Below, one piece after another: positions 25,254 to 34,711 of a stretch of 64,000 bases of DNA; position 1 is the stretch's first letter; each line of letters begins with the position of its first letter. Below the pieces are notes generated by a model, which saw nothing but the letters and a program-made list of their open reading frames with translations, ran no database searches and had not been told where the DNA came from. The translations under genes and the position numbers were made by a program. Origin of the DNA: Geomonas sp. Red32 (GTDB taxonomy: Bacteria; Desulfobacterota; Desulfuromonadia; Geobacterales; Geobacteraceae). The stretch is taken from positions 248,001 through 312,000 of the forward strand of contig NZ_JAKLOY010000005.1 in the NCBI RefSeq assembly GCF_023652955.1, read 5' to 3'.

Positions 25254-25415
25254 TCAACGCTGGCGCCTTCCGCCGTCGTGGCCGCCGGGGAGCTTCTTGG
25301 CGCGTTTCCTCAGGATCCGCATCACCTCGGTGGCGCTCCACTCCTTCTCTTCCCGTCTCCTCTCCATGATTTCTATGATCGGGTCGGTCCTTCTTTTGAG
25401 CTCGTCTTCGTCCAT
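25254..25415 (-). CDS. Small charged protein (53 aa), hypothetical
   Basis: A 53-codon frame starting MDEDELKRRTDPIIEIMERR and ending in a basic Gly/Arg tail (GGHDGGRRQR). The middle (EEKEWSATEVMRILRKRAKK) could form an amphipathic helix. GGGAGG stands 6 nt before the ATG, and a strong terminator begins 24 bp after the stop, so this is a complete transcription unit of its own or the tail of the RND operon. About 23 of 53 residues are charged. No family recognised; RNA- or DNA-binding is conceivable from its charge. Confidence 0.75.
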   Translation of the reverse strand: MDEDELKRRTDPIIEIMERRREEKEWSATEVMRILRKRAKKLPGGHDGGRRQR

Positions 25416-25523
25416 GGCTGCCTCCCGCGGCCGGAAGCTCCGGCCGTGTCAGGATACGGTGCGCTTACGGGGGGTACTCACCACTTCATTATACCGGGCT
25501 CACCCGAGGAGACAACGATCAGG

Positions 25524-26936
25524 CTAGGCGCCACCTCCCAGTACCTTGTAGAGGGTGACCAGGTTGGAGAGCCGGGAGAGCCTCAGACTGACCAGCCCCT
25601 GCTCGGCCGAGTACATGGAACGTTCGGCGTCGAGTACCGAGAGGTAGTTGTCGACGCCCCCCTGGTAGCGGGTCTCGGAGAGTTGGTAGCTGACGGTGCT
25701 GGAGTTGACCAGCGCCTGCTGGGCGGTCAGCTGGTCGCCGATGGTCCCGTACTGGGCCAGGGCGTCGGAGACTTCCCGGAAGGCGACCTGGATGGTGCGC
25801 TCGTACTGGTTGACGGAGATGTCGCGGTCCACCTCGGCGATCTTCAGGTTGGCCTTGTTAAGCCCGGCGTTGAAGATCGGGACGCTGATCTGCGGCAGGA
25901 ACTGCCAGGCACCGGCGCCGCCGGTGAAGAGGCCGCTCAGCGAGTCGCTGGCGAGCCCCCCCGTGCCGGTGAGGGTGATGCGCGGGAAGAAGGCGGCACG
26001 GGCCGCCCCGATGTTGGCGTTGGCACCTTTGAGCACATTCTCGGCGGCCAGGATGTCCGGGCGCCGGGTGAGCACCTCGGAGGGAACTCCCGCGGAGATC
26101 TCCTTCAGGACGGTCACCTCGTTGAGCCCCGGCGGCAACAGCTCCGGAGCGACCGGGGCCCCCACTACCAGCTGGAGGGCGTTGAGGTCGGTGGCGATCT
26201 GCCCGGTGTAGCGGGCGACGTCCACCCGGGCCGACTCGACCGTGGTGGCGGCGCGGGCCAGGTCGAGCCCGGTGGCCACGCCGAGGTCGAAGCGGCTCTT
26301 GGTGATCTTGTAGGAATCCACCTGGGCAACCAGGGTCTCCTGGGCGATCTTCAGCCGCTCTTTATCGGCGGCATAGTTCAGGTAGTCGTTGGCCACCTCC
26401 GCCACCAGGCTGATCTGCACGGCCCGGCGGGCCTGCTCGGTGGAGAGGTACTGGTCGAGCGCCTGGTCCTTGAGGCTCTGGATGCGCCCGAAGAAGTCGA
26501 GCTCGTAGGAGCTCACCCCGAGGCCGAGGGTCCAGACCTGGCTGGTGACCGCGTTCCCGGAGTTGGTCAGGCTGCCCGGGGTGCGCTGGGCCTGGTAGGA
26601 GGCGACACCGTTCACGGCGGGGAACTGCCCGGAGCGCTGGACCTGGTAGAGCGCCTGGGCCCGCTCGATATTGAGCGCCGCCGTCCTCAGGTCGCGGTTG
26701 TTCGCGAGCGCGAGGTCGATGATCTTGCGGAGGTTGCCGTCGACGAAGAAATCCTTCCAGGCGAGATCCGAGAGGACCACCCCGTTCGGCGAGGTTCCCT
26801 TGTAGGCCGGGCCCGCCGGCCAGGTCGTGGGGACCGGCGCCTCGGGTTTGCTGTATTTGGGTGCCATGCTGGCGCACCCGGAGAAGGAGAGGACGGCGGC
26901 CAAAAGCAGGCCGCCTCTCAGGAACTTACGTGTCAT
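25524..26936 (-). CDS. RND efflux outer-membrane lipoprotein channel (NodT/OprM type)
   Basis: 470 residues. A lipoprotein signal peptide with lipobox LSFSGC places the acylated Cys near residue 20. Two outer-membrane-efflux repeats follow, with typical landmarks: NRDLRTAALNIERAQALYQV in repeat 1, YELDFFGRIQSLKDQALDQY, and RRPDILAAENVLKGANANIG plus QISVPIFNAGLNKANL in repeat 2. It forms the trimeric channel of a tripartite pump. The ATG starts one base after the pump gene's stop; an upstream in-frame start would lie within the pump gene and lack a signal peptide. Confidence 0.95.
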   Translation of the reverse strand: MTRKFLRGGLLLAAVLSFSGCASMAPKYSKPEAPVPTTWPAGPAYKGTSPNGVVLSDLAWKDFFVDGNLRKIIDLALANNRDLRTAALNIERAQALYQVQRSGQFPAVNGVASYQAQRTPGSLTNSGNAVTSQVWTLGLGVSSYELDFFGRIQSLKDQALDQYLSTEQARRAVQISLVAEVANDYLNYAADKERLKIAQETLVAQVDSYKITKSRFDLGVATGLDLARAATTVESARVDVARYTGQIATDLNALQLVVGAPVAPELLPPGLNEVTVLKEISAGVPSEVLTRRPDILAAENVLKGANANIGAARAAFFPRITLTGTGGLASDSLSGLFTGGAGAWQFLPQISVPIFNAGLNKANLKIAEVDRDISVNQYERTIQVAFREVSDALAQYGTIGDQLTAQQALVNSSTVSYQLSETRYQGGVDNYLSVLDAERSMYSAEQGLVSLRLSRLSNLVTLYKVLGGGA

Positions 26937-26937
26937 A

Positions 26938-29900
26938 TCAGACCACCTCCGTAGCAGCGCCGCTCTCTTTACCCTCGCCGGGGGCCGGGCCATCACCCGA
27001 CCCCTCCGAGGCAGGGTGAGGCTTCCTGGCGAAGACCCGGGAGACCAGCACGAAGAAGAACGGGATGAAGATCAGGTCGATGAAGGTCGCCGACAACAGA
27101 CCGCCGGTCACCGCGGTACCGATGGCGTTCTGGGCCCCGGCGCCGGCCCCCTTGGTGAGGGCGAGCGGCAGGGTACCGAAGAAGAAGGCCAGCGAGGTCA
27201 TGATGACCGGGCGGAGCCTGATCTTGACCGCGGTGAGGGTCGCCTCCACGAGACCGAGTCCATGATGCATCTGGTCCTTGATGAACTGGATGATCAGGAT
27301 GGCGTTCTTGGTGGAGAGGCCGACCGTGGTCAGAAGACCGATCTGCAGGTAGACGTCGTTCGGAAGCATGCGGAGCTTGACGGCGGTAACCGCGCCGACC
27401 AGGCCCAGCGGAAGCATCAACAGGTTGACGAACGGGATGGTCCAGCTCTCGTAGAGGGCCGCCACGCTCAGGAAGACGACGATGAGCGAGATGGCGTAAA
27501 GGGCAGGAGCCTGAGCGCCCGCGTTCTTCTCCTCGTAGGAGAGGTTGGTCCACTCGTAGCCGATCCCCGGCGGAAGCTGGGCGGCCATCTTCTCCATCTC
27601 GGTCATCGCCTCGCCGGTACTCACCCCGGGAGCCGCCTGACCCATGACCTCGACCGACGGGATGCCGTTGTAGCGCTCGAGGCGCGGCGAGCCATACTGC
27701 CACTTCGCGTTGGCGAAGGCGGAGAAGGGGACCATGTCGCCGGTCTTGTTGCGGACGTACCAGCGGTTGATGTCGTCGGGCACCATCCTGAAGCGGGCGT
27801 CGGACTGCAGGTAGACCTTCTTCACGCGCCCGTTCTGGATGAAGTCGTTCACGTAGGAGCTACCCCAGGCGGTGGAGAGGAGGCTGTTGGCGTCGTCCAG
27901 GGAGACCCCGAGGGCTCCGGCGCGGGCGTCGTCGATGTCCAGCTTGAACTGGGGGGAATCGTCCTGCCCGTTGGGGCGCACCGCCACCAGTTTCTTGTTC
28001 TTCATCGCCATGCCGAGGAGCTGGTTGCGCGCCTCCATGAGCTTCGCGTGGCCCAAGCCCCCGCGGTCCTGCAGCTGGAAGTCGAAACCGTTGGCCTGGC
28101 CGAGCTCGACCACCGCAGGGGGCGGGAAGGCGAAGGCGAGGCCGTCTTTGAACTTCCCGAAGGCCCCCATGGCGCGGCCGACGATGGCCTTCACCCTCTT
28201 GTCGGGGGTCTTGCGGTCCTTCCAGTCCTTGAGCTTGACGAAGGCAAGCCCCATGTTCTGGCCGCGGCCGGCGAAGCTGATGCCGGCGACGGTGAGCACC
28301 GAGTCGACGGTGTCCTTCTCCTTGGTCTCGAAGTAGTGCTGGAGATCGGTCAGCGTGTTCATGGTGCGCTCCATGGTAGCGCCCGGAGGGAGCTGCACCA
28401 TGCAGTAGAAGAAGCCCTGGTCCTCATCCGGAAGGAAGGAGGAGGGGAGGTGCAGGAAGAGGAAAACCATGCAGGCCACTACCGCGCCGTAGGAGACCAG
28501 GTAGCGGATGGGCTTGGCGAAGGAGCGGCCGACGATCCCCTCGTACTTGCCGCGGCAGAAGTCGAAGAGGCCGTTGAACCGGCGGAAGAAGCCGGCGAAC
28601 CAGCCGTTCTCGCCTGGCAGGTGCCCCTTGGCTACCGGCTTCAAGAGGGTGGCGCAGAGGGCCGGTGTGAGTGTCATGGCCACCGTAACCGACAGGATCA
28701 TCGCCGAGATGATGGTGATGGAGAACTGGCGGTAGATGACGCCGGTGGAGCCGCCGAAGAAGGCCATCGGGAGGAAGACGGCGGTGAGGACGGTCACGAT
28801 CCCCCAGAGGGCGGAGGTGATCTGCCCCATCGACTTGATGGTCGCCTCCTTTGGTGGAAGCCCCTCCTCGGTCATGATCCTTTCCACGTTCTCGACGACG
28901 ACGATGGCGTCGTCGACCAATAGGCCGATGACGATGACCAGGGCGAACATGGTCAGGGTGTTGATCGAGAAGCCGCCCGCCTTGAGGACGCCGAAGGTAC
29001 CCAAAAGCACGACCGGGACCGCGATGGTCGGGATGAGGGTGGCGCGGATGTTCTGGAGGAAGAGGAACATGATCAGGAAGACCAGGACGACCGCCTCGAC
29101 CAGGGTGTGGACCACCTCCTCAAGAGAGATCTTCACGAACGGGGTGGTGTCGTACGGGTAGACCACCTTGACGTTCTGCGGGAAGTACTTGGAGAGCTCG
29201 TCCATCTTGGCCTTGATCCGGTTGGCGGTATCGAGCGCGTTGGCACCGGCCGCCAGACGGATCGCCATGGCGCCGACCGGTTTCCCCTTGTAGAAGGACT
29301 GGATGTCGTAGTTCTCGGTGCCGATCTTGCACTCGGCGACGTCCTTCAGCCTGACGACGGAGCCGTCCGGGTTGGTGCGGACCACGATCTCCCCGAACTG
29401 CTCGGGGGTCTGCAGCAGCGTCCGCGCGGTGATGGTGGCGTTCAGCTGCTGCCCCTGCATGGCCGGGATGCCGCCGAACTGGCCGGCGGAGACCTGGGCG
29501 TTCTGGGCGGTGACCGCGGCGGCGACGTCGGCGTTGGTCAGGTGGTAGCTGTTGAGCTTGTCCGGGTTCATCCAGATGCGCATGGCGTTCTGTGCGCCGA
29601 AGATCTGCAGCTCGCCAACCCCTTCCAGACGGCTCACGATGTCCTGGACGTTGGAAACCAGGTAGTCGGTGAGGACGTTACGGTCGAGCGCCCCGTCCTC
29701 GGAGACGAGGCCGACGATGATCAGGTAGTTCCTGGTCGACTTGACCACCTGGATCCCCTGCTTCTGCACGATCTGCGGCAGGAGGGGGGTGGCCAGCTGG
29801 AGCTTGTTCTGGACCTGGACCTGCGCGATGTTCGGGTCGGTGCCGGCCTTGAAGGTAAGGTTGATGGACACCGCACCGGACGAGTCGGAGGTGGAGGACA

Positions 29901-30132
29901 TGTAGATCAGGTTGTCGATGCCGTTTAACTTCTGCTCGACGACCTGGGTCACGGTGTCCTGCACCGTCTGGGCCGAGGCGCCGGGGTAGACGGCGTTGAT
30001 GGTGATCTGGGGAGGCGCGATCGGAGGATACTGGGAGACCGGCAGGGTTTTCACTGCCAAAAGGCCCACCAGCATGATCATGATCGCGATAACCCAAGCG
30101 AAGATCGGGCGGTTGATAAAGAAACGAGGCAT
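26938..30132 (-). CDS. RND multidrug efflux pump, inner-membrane transporter (HAE1/AcrB type)
   Basis: 1064 residues, the usual AcrB length. Begins [20 protein letters not shown]. Motifs include the TM4 proton-relay pair in [20 protein letters not shown], the later [12 protein letters not shown] segment, and the duplicated porter/docking regions ([19 protein letters not shown]). Twelve membrane helices are arranged 1+5 twice. It exports hydrophobic or amphiphilic compounds with the adaptor upstream and the channel downstream. GGAG lies 8 nt before the ATG at 30132; a TTG two codons earlier is less likely. The substrate range cannot be read from the sequence. Confidence 0.97.
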   Translation of the reverse strand: MPRFFINRPIFAWVIAIMIMLVGLLAVKTLPVSQYPPIAPPQITINAVYPGASAQTVQDTVTQVVEQKLNGIDNLIYMSSTSDSSGAVSINLTFKAGTDPNIAQVQVQNKLQLATPLLPQIVQKQGIQVVKSTRNYLIIVGLVSEDGALDRNVLTDYLVSNVQDIVSRLEGVGELQIFGAQNAMRIWMNPDKLNSYHLTNADVAAAVTAQNAQVSAGQFGGIPAMQGQQLNATITARTLLQTPEQFGEIVVRTNPDGSVVRLKDVAECKIGTENYDIQSFYKGKPVGAMAIRLAAGANALDTANRIKAKMDELSKYFPQNVKVVYPYDTTPFVKISLEEVVHTLVEAVVLVFLIMFLFLQNIRATLIPTIAVPVVLLGTFGVLKAGGFSINTLTMFALVIVIGLLVDDAIVVVENVERIMTEEGLPPKEATIKSMGQITSALWGIVTVLTAVFLPMAFFGGSTGVIYRQFSITIISAMILSVTVAMTLTPALCATLLKPVAKGHLPGENGWFAGFFRRFNGLFDFCRGKYEGIVGRSFAKPIRYLVSYGAVVACMVFLFLHLPSSFLPDEDQGFFYCMVQLPPGATMERTMNTLTDLQHYFETKEKDTVDSVLTVAGISFAGRGQNMGLAFVKLKDWKDRKTPDKRVKAIVGRAMGAFGKFKDGLAFAFPPPAVVELGQANGFDFQLQDRGGLGHAKLMEARNQLLGMAMKNKKLVAVRPNGQDDSPQFKLDIDDARAGALGVSLDDANSLLSTAWGSSYVNDFIQNGRVKKVYLQSDARFRMVPDDINRWYVRNKTGDMVPFSAFANAKWQYGSPRLERYNGIPSVEVMGQAAPGVSTGEAMTEMEKMAAQLPPGIGYEWTNLSYEEKNAGAQAPALYAISLIVVFLSVAALYESWTIPFVNLLMLPLGLVGAVTAVKLRMLPNDVYLQIGLLTTVGLSTKNAILIIQFIKDQMHHGLGLVEATLTAVKIRLRPVIMTSLAFFFGTLPLALTKGAGAGAQNAIGTAVTGGLLSATFIDLIFIPFFFVLVSRVFARKPHPASEGSGDGPAPGEGKESGAATEVV

Positions 30133-30152
30133 CTGCAAGCTCCTTGTTCGAT

Positions 30153-31388
30153 TTACTTCTTAGCCTGGGCCGCGGGCTGGGCAGCGCCTTGCGGAGCGGC
30201 ACCCGGCTGGCCCAGAGCGCCCATGGCGGCAGCGCTCTTCGGCACGAAGGGGACCGCCTTGACGGTGGTGCCGGGGCGGCCTTTCTGCTGCCCTTCCACG
30301 ATGACCTTGTCGCCCGGCTTGAGGCCGTCGTCCACCAGCCACTTGTCACCCACCGCGCGGGAGACCTTCAGCGGACGGGGCGCCACTTTGCTGTCGGCGC
30401 CGACCACGAGGGCTACCGCATTCCCCATCTGGTCGCGGGAGACCGCCTGCTGCGGCAGCAGGATGGCGTTGGAGACCACCCCTTCCTCGACCTGCGCCCT
30501 CACGTACATCCCGGGGAGGAGCTGGTTTTTCGGGTTGGGGAAGACGGTGCGCAGGATGACCGAGCCGGTCCCCTGGTCGACGGTCACGTCGGAGAACTTG
30601 AGCGCGCCATCCAGCGGATAGCGGCTGCCATCCTCGAGGAGGAGTTTGACCTTGGCCTGGCCCGCGCCGCCCTTCTGAAGCCTGCCGGCCGCCACCGCCT
30701 GCCGCATCCGCAACAGGTCGGAGGTCGACTGGGTCACGTCCACGTAGACCGGGTCGAGCTTCTGGATGGTCGCGAGCGCGGTGGCCTGGCTGGCGGTCAC
30801 CAGGGAGCCGGTGGTCACCGAGGAGCGGCCGATGCGCCCTGCGATCGGGGCGGTCACCTTGGTGTAGTTAAGGTTGATGCTGGCGGTCTGCAGGTTGGCC
30901 TTGGCGGCCTCGACCTCGGCCTCGGCGGTCTTCACCGCGGCGGCCGCGTCGTCGTAATCCTGCTTGCTGACCGCATTGGTGGCGACCAGCTGGCGGTAAC
31001 GGTCGGCCTTCAGCTTGAGCGGAATGAGGTTGGCCTCGGCCTTGCCGACCGCCGCCTTGGCGCTCGCGTAGGCCGCCTGGTAAGGGGCGGCATCGATCTG
31101 GTAGAGGACCTCGCCGGCCCTGACGTCCGCACCCTCGGTGAAGAGGCGTTTCTGGATGATGCCGTTAACCTGGGGACGCACCTCGGCCACCAGGTAGGCG
31201 GAGGTCCGCCCGGGGAGCTCGGTGGTGAGGGATACGGTCTGCGGCTGGACCTCCACCACGGAGACCTCGGGGGGGCCGCTCGGCGGGGGAGCCCCGGCGG
31301 TCGCGCTCTGCTTGCCGCAGCCGCTGGTCAATAGGGCCAAGGTCGCAACCACCGCCCCAAGATAGCCGAATCTGTTCAACTTTTGCAT
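30153..31388 (-). CDS. RND efflux periplasmic adaptor lipoprotein (AcrA/MexA type)
   Basis: 411 residues. Lipobox LLTSGC near residue 24 marks a lipoprotein. Membrane-fusion landmarks: [13 protein letters not shown], the lipoyl half-motif [20 protein letters not shown], a helical hairpin (~100-170), and [21 protein letters not shown] Pro/Ala/Gln-rich tail ends the protein. GAGGTG precedes the ATG at 31388; a start four codons earlier overlaps that ribosome site. Lies 20 bp upstream of the pump gene in the same operon. Confidence 0.95.
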   Translation of the reverse strand: MQKLNRFGYLGAVVATLALLTSGCGKQSATAGAPPPSGPPEVSVVEVQPQTVSLTTELPGRTSAYLVAEVRPQVNGIIQKRLFTEGADVRAGEVLYQIDAAPYQAAYASAKAAVGKAEANLIPLKLKADRYRQLVATNAVSKQDYDDAAAAVKTAEAEVEAAKANLQTASINLNYTKVTAPIAGRIGRSSVTTGSLVTASQATALATIQKLDPVYVDVTQSTSDLLRMRQAVAAGRLQKGGAGQAKVKLLLEDGSRYPLDGALKFSDVTVDQGTGSVILRTVFPNPKNQLLPGMYVRAQVEEGVVSNAILLPQQAVSRDQMGNAVALVVGADSKVAPRPLKVSRAVGDKWLVDDGLKPGDKVIVEGQQKGRPGTTVKAVPFVPKSAAAMGALGQPGAAPQGAAQPAAQAKK

Positions 31389-31420
31389 GCTACACCTCAT
31401 CCTTTGATGAAAATGGTAAT

Positions 31421-31442
31421 GCCCGGCCGTAGAGGGCCGGGC
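31421..31442 (-). promoter_or_regulatory. GC-rich hairpin between the micro-protein gene and the adaptor gene
   Basis: GCCCGGCC and GGCCGGGC form a perfect 8-bp stem with a 6-nt loop. No T-run follows on the minus strand, so it is more likely an mRNA-processing or attenuation element than a terminator. It lies 16 bp after the 27-codon gene's stop and 33 bp before the adaptor start. Confidence 0.5.
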
Positions 31443-31458
31443 GTACAGGGTTACGAGA

Positions 31459-31542
31459 TCATTTCTTCCGCGGGTAGAAGCAGACCGCGATGATCAGAAT
31501 CCAGGTGATCGCCACCGCTACCGGCAGCAGTTTAACCAGCAT
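31459..31542 (-). CDS. 27-residue single-helix membrane peptide in the RND operon
   Basis: A 27-codon frame beginning MLVKLLPVAVAITWILIIAV and ending with Cys-Phe-Tyr-Pro and basic residues (RKK). It is one membrane helix with a positive cytoplasmic end. AAGGA lies 8 nt before the ATG. It sits 15 bp after the TetR gene and ~70 bp before the adaptor gene, all on one strand. Small helices are known partners of pumps (AcrZ with AcrB in E. coli, KdpF with the Kdp ATPase), but no homology to these is claimed. It is too short for usual gene calling. Confidence 0.6.
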   Translation of the reverse strand: MLVKLLPVAVAITWILIIAVCFYPRKK

Positions 31543-31557
31543 CGACAGGTTCCTTTC

Positions 31558-32142
31558 TTATATGGCTACCGCCTTCCAGCAGCCGTCGATGGCCTGCTCC
31601 AGCATGTCGTCATCGAGGGCGATGAAGCCGAGGTTGTGGTCCCGGGAGATGTAGATGAGCGGCCCGAGAGCCAGGGCTATCAGCACCGGGGTCGGGAGGT
31701 CCCGGACCGCCTTGTGCTCCTGTGCCTCGCTGAAGATATCCCGGCAGAGGTTGCTTTGCTTGCCGAGCAGCATCTCCTTGCGGAAAGCGACGCCGTAGGG
31801 GGAGTTGTGGAACTGCTCCACGAAACGGAATTCCATGGGGGACGAGGTCCACCAGTCGACCAGCACCCGCGCCAGGTGGAAGAACTTCTCCCTGGGGGTC
31901 CCCTGCTCCGGGTACCCGTCCAGAGCCCTCGCGCGGAGACGGTCGTCAAGCTCGCTGTAGGTCGCCCCGATCAGGGCGTCCTTGTTCTCGAAGTAGCGGT
32001 AGATGGTCCCCGCCGCCACTCCGGCCCGTTCGGCGACCATGGCCATCGGAGCGCCGTGGAAGCCGTTCTCGCTGACCAGCTGCACGGTGGCCCTGATGAT
32101 GGCCGCCCTTTTTTCGCTGCAATCCATACTGCACCCAACCAT
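31558..32142 (-). CDS. TetR/AcrR-family repressor of the RND efflux operon
   Basis: 194 residues. The N-terminal helix-turn-helix is VAERAGVAAGTIYRYFENKDALI at ~36-58 (TIYRYF is the recognition helix). The remaining ~130 residues form the all-helical ligand domain. It is the first gene of the efflux operon. Its promoter is overlapped by the palindrome GAATGAACGTTCATTC 17 bp upstream of the start codon, so autorepression and inducer-dependent pump expression are likely. An ATG five codons further in is an alternative start. Confidence 0.94.
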   Translation of the reverse strand: MVGCSMDCSEKRAAIIRATVQLVSENGFHGAPMAMVAERAGVAAGTIYRYFENKDALIGATYSELDDRLRARALDGYPEQGTPREKFFHLARVLVDWWTSSPMEFRFVEQFHNSPYGVAFRKEMLLGKQSNLCRDIFSEAQEHKAVRDLPTPVLIALALGPLIYISRDHNLGFIALDDDMLEQAIDGCWKAVAI

Positions 32143-32158
32143 CGGCGTCTACCCCACT

Positions 32159-32174
32159 GAATGAACGTTCATTC
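32159..32174. promoter_or_regulatory. TetR operator GAATGAACGTTCATTC
   Basis: A perfect 16-bp palindrome that overlaps the predicted transcription start of the tetR-RND operon. TGAACGTTCA-type palindromes are common AcrR/TetR operators. A weaker relative, GTGAACGTTGAC, is at 32214-32225. Confidence 0.82.
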
Positions 32175-32177
32175 TTG

Positions 32178-32204
32178 GATATACTTTTGTGCCGTGCATG
32201 TCAA
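32178..32204 (-). promoter_or_regulatory. Promoter of the tetR-RND efflux operon
   Basis: On the minus strand TTGACA (32204-32199) is a perfect -35 and TATATC (32183-32178) a fair -10, with a rather short 15-bp spacer. Predicted start near 32171 lies inside the operator palindrome. Confidence 0.6.
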
Positions 32205-32364
32205 TCATTAAAATGTGAACGTTGACTAAAACGATGCGGGGCAAGAGTATCGCGGAGTTGCGGAGGACTATCCCTTTGCTCCCGTGGGGGAGAGGGTGGC
32301 CGAAGGCCGGGTGAGGGAAAATTTTAAAGGGGCGGGGGAGTTGCGACGCAGGGTGGTGGGGGTG

Positions 32365-34467
32365 TCACCCGCCGGTGACCCGCTCGACGATCCGGAGGAT
32401 GTCGGAGGCGAGGTACGGCTTTTTGAGGCAGCCGGCGAAACCGAAATTCTTCCACTCGGCGAGGGCCAGGTCGTTCGAATACCCGGTCGAGACGATCAGG
32501 CGGGCGTTGGCATCCAGCTCGAGGAGCCTCGCCGCCGCCTCCTTCCCTCCCATCCCGCCGGGAATGGTGAGGTCGAGGATCACCGCCGAATACCCCTCCC
32601 CCTTCTCCAGGGCCTGGCGGTACATGGCGATGGCCTGCTCCCCGTTGAAGCAGGTCTCCACCGCATACCCGAAGCGGCCCAAGAGATCGGCCGCGAAACG
32701 GCAGATCATCTCCTCGTCGTCCATCACCAGGACCTTCCCGGTCCCGGTGCGCTCCGCGAGGGGCTCCGGAGGGAGAGCGGGGCCTTCCAGGAGGGGCTCC
32801 CCGGAAGCCGGCAGGACCACCGTGAAGGTGGTGCCACTGCCGGGGGTGGAGGCGACCAGGATGGCCCCGCCGTGCCGGGAGACGATGGAGTGGGTCGAGG
32901 CAAGCCCGAGCCCGGAGCCCCCCGGCTTGGTGGTGAAATAGGGATCGAAGATCTTGTTGAGGTCGGCCGGGGAGATCCCCTCCCCCTGGTCGATGAAACG
33001 AAGCTTGACGTAGTCGCCCCCGGGAAGGTTGTAACCGTTCCCCTCCTCCAGGCTGAGGAGATCTCCCTGGATGGTCAGGATCCCGCTCACCGGCATGGAG
33101 TGCAGCGCGTTGAGGATGATGTTGTTGAAGGCCTGGCTCAACTGCCCCGGATCGGCCTCGATGGTGGGGAGGGAGGGGGGGAACTGCAGCTCCGCCTGGA
33201 CGTGGCTCCCCCGTAGCGCAAGGGAGAGCGACTCGTCGATGATGTCGCCGACCCGCAGCGGCTGCTTCATCGGCTCCCCCTTCTTGGCGAAGGTCAGGAG
33301 CTGCTTGGCCAGCTCGGCAGCCCGCATCGAGGCCTTTTCCGACTGCTCCAGACACTCCTGCACCTTGGTCCCCGGCTCCACCAGGGCACGGGCGAAGGAG
33401 ACGTTCCCCATGATGGAGGTGAGGATGTTGTTGAAGTCGTGGGCAATCCCTCCCGCCAGCACCCCCAGGGACTCCAGCTTCTGCACCTTGAGCAGCTGGT
33501 CCTGGAGCATCTCCCGCTCGGTGATGTCGGTGAAGAGCTCAATGGTGCGGCCGAGGACCCTCTGGGTGTTGACCAGCACATGCTTGCACGAGCCGTCCCG
33601 GCAGGTGATCTTCAGCTCGCGGGTCCGCGCCCGGCGGTGGGAGCCGTTCTCCCCGCGCCCGTCGTGGTTGCCGTTGGACGCCCCGGCGCCGTCGCCGGCA
33701 CCTCCCAGGTATCCGACCGGGTACCAGTCCTTCAGGCGGGGGTGGTCTTCGGGCCCGTAGCCGAACATCTTGCGGAAGGAGTGGTTCACGTACTCGATCC
33801 TCCCGTCCTCGCCGTGCCACCAGACCCCGGCCGGCATGAAGTCGAGCAGCGACTTGAGGGTCCGCTCGTTCTCGGCCAGCGAATCCTCGGCCCTTTTACG
33901 GTCCTCGAGCTCGCGGGTGAGGGAGGTGATGATCACCCAGAAAATGAGGGAGAAGGCGAGGAGGCTGAAACCGAAGCCGGAGGTGAGGTCGATGATGCGG
34001 TCCTGCGGGGTCTGGAAAGGGACCACCAACTGCGGGTAGTTATACTGCAGAAGGACCAGCGCGCAGTAGTCGGCCACCATCAAAAGGAGCAGGGCGTGGC
34101 GGCGCCCTCCCTTGAAAAAGGTCAACGGGTAGAGGGCGGCGGCGAAGAAATAGAAGGCGATGCTCCCCGCGTCCCCCGCGTTGAACATCCAGCAGCCGTT
34201 GAGGACCGCCAGCGTCAGCCAGTAATAGCTGGTGATGAAATGGCGCCCGCGCAGCGAAAGCTCGTACAGCCCGAAGGTGATCACGGAATAGACCGCGATG
34301 ATTTCGTTGAGCTCAACGGGAAGGTCGAGAATGATATTGATGGGGAGAATGACGAAGAGGCAGAGGTTGGCGGCGGTCAAAGTGACCAGGCGGAATAGAC
34401 GAACCTCGAGTGGGATCTCCTGTCCCTTGACAACGAAGTCCCACAGGTTTTGAAAGAGTCTATCCAT
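32365..34467 (-). CDS. Orphan membrane hybrid sensor kinase (multi-TM - PAS - HisKA - HATPase - REC)
   Basis: 700 residues. About six membrane helices at ~27-180 with short loops form a membrane-embedded sensor. A PAS domain at ~200-320 is interrupted by a Gly/Asn/Asp-rich insert (~254-280). The H box is AGGIAHDFNNILTS, His343. The ATPase region (~440-560) has NNIILNALHS, DQGEGISP and GSGLGL. The receiver (~590-700) has VMDDEE, ILDLTIPGGMGG and KKPY. No dedicated regulator is adjacent. The frame reaches back 10 codons to 34497; neither start has a strong ribosome site, and I chose the one beginning MDRLFQ. Confidence 0.92.
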   Translation of the reverse strand: MDRLFQNLWDFVVKGQEIPLEVRLFRLVTLTAANLCLFVILPINIILDLPVELNEIIAVYSVITFGLYELSLRGRHFITSYYWLTLAVLNGCWMFNAGDAGSIAFYFFAAALYPLTFFKGGRRHALLLLMVADYCALVLLQYNYPQLVVPFQTPQDRIIDLTSGFGFSLLAFSLIFWVIITSLTRELEDRKRAEDSLAENERTLKSLLDFMPAGVWWHGEDGRIEYVNHSFRKMFGYGPEDHPRLKDWYPVGYLGGAGDGAGASNGNHDGRGENGSHRRARTRELKITCRDGSCKHVLVNTQRVLGRTIELFTDITEREMLQDQLLKVQKLESLGVLAGGIAHDFNNILTSIMGNVSFARALVEPGTKVQECLEQSEKASMRAAELAKQLLTFAKKGEPMKQPLRVGDIIDESLSLALRGSHVQAELQFPPSLPTIEADPGQLSQAFNNIILNALHSMPVSGILTIQGDLLSLEEGNGYNLPGGDYVKLRFIDQGEGISPADLNKIFDPYFTTKPGGSGLGLASTHSIVSRHGGAILVASTPGSGTTFTVVLPASGEPLLEGPALPPEPLAERTGTGKVLVMDDEEMICRFAADLLGRFGYAVETCFNGEQAIAMYRQALEKGEGYSAVILDLTIPGGMGGKEAAARLLELDANARLIVSTGYSNDLALAEWKNFGFAGCLKKPYLASDILRIVERVTGG

Positions 34468-34711
34468 TCCGCACCCGAGCCGGGAAAGCCGGCGCATAAC
34501 AGTGTCCGCGGAGGCGGTGAGAGCGGGATGAGCGTGCGGTGAGGTAGGCTCAGCCAGCCGGGAACACGATTAAGTCAATGATTTCCCGCGGAACATAGCA
34601 TAACGGCCAATGGCTTGTCATCCCGAATTCATCGAACCGAACGATACCGGCCATCAACCCTTTCGATAACTTGCTGATCTCACTTACAATATTAGAAAAC
34701 GATAATTTCAA

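Noticed and set aside
24988..25341. 117-codon minus-strand frame across KGG repeats
   Set aside because: Most of it is repeat DNA plus the terminator; its start lies inside the 53-codon gene in another frame.
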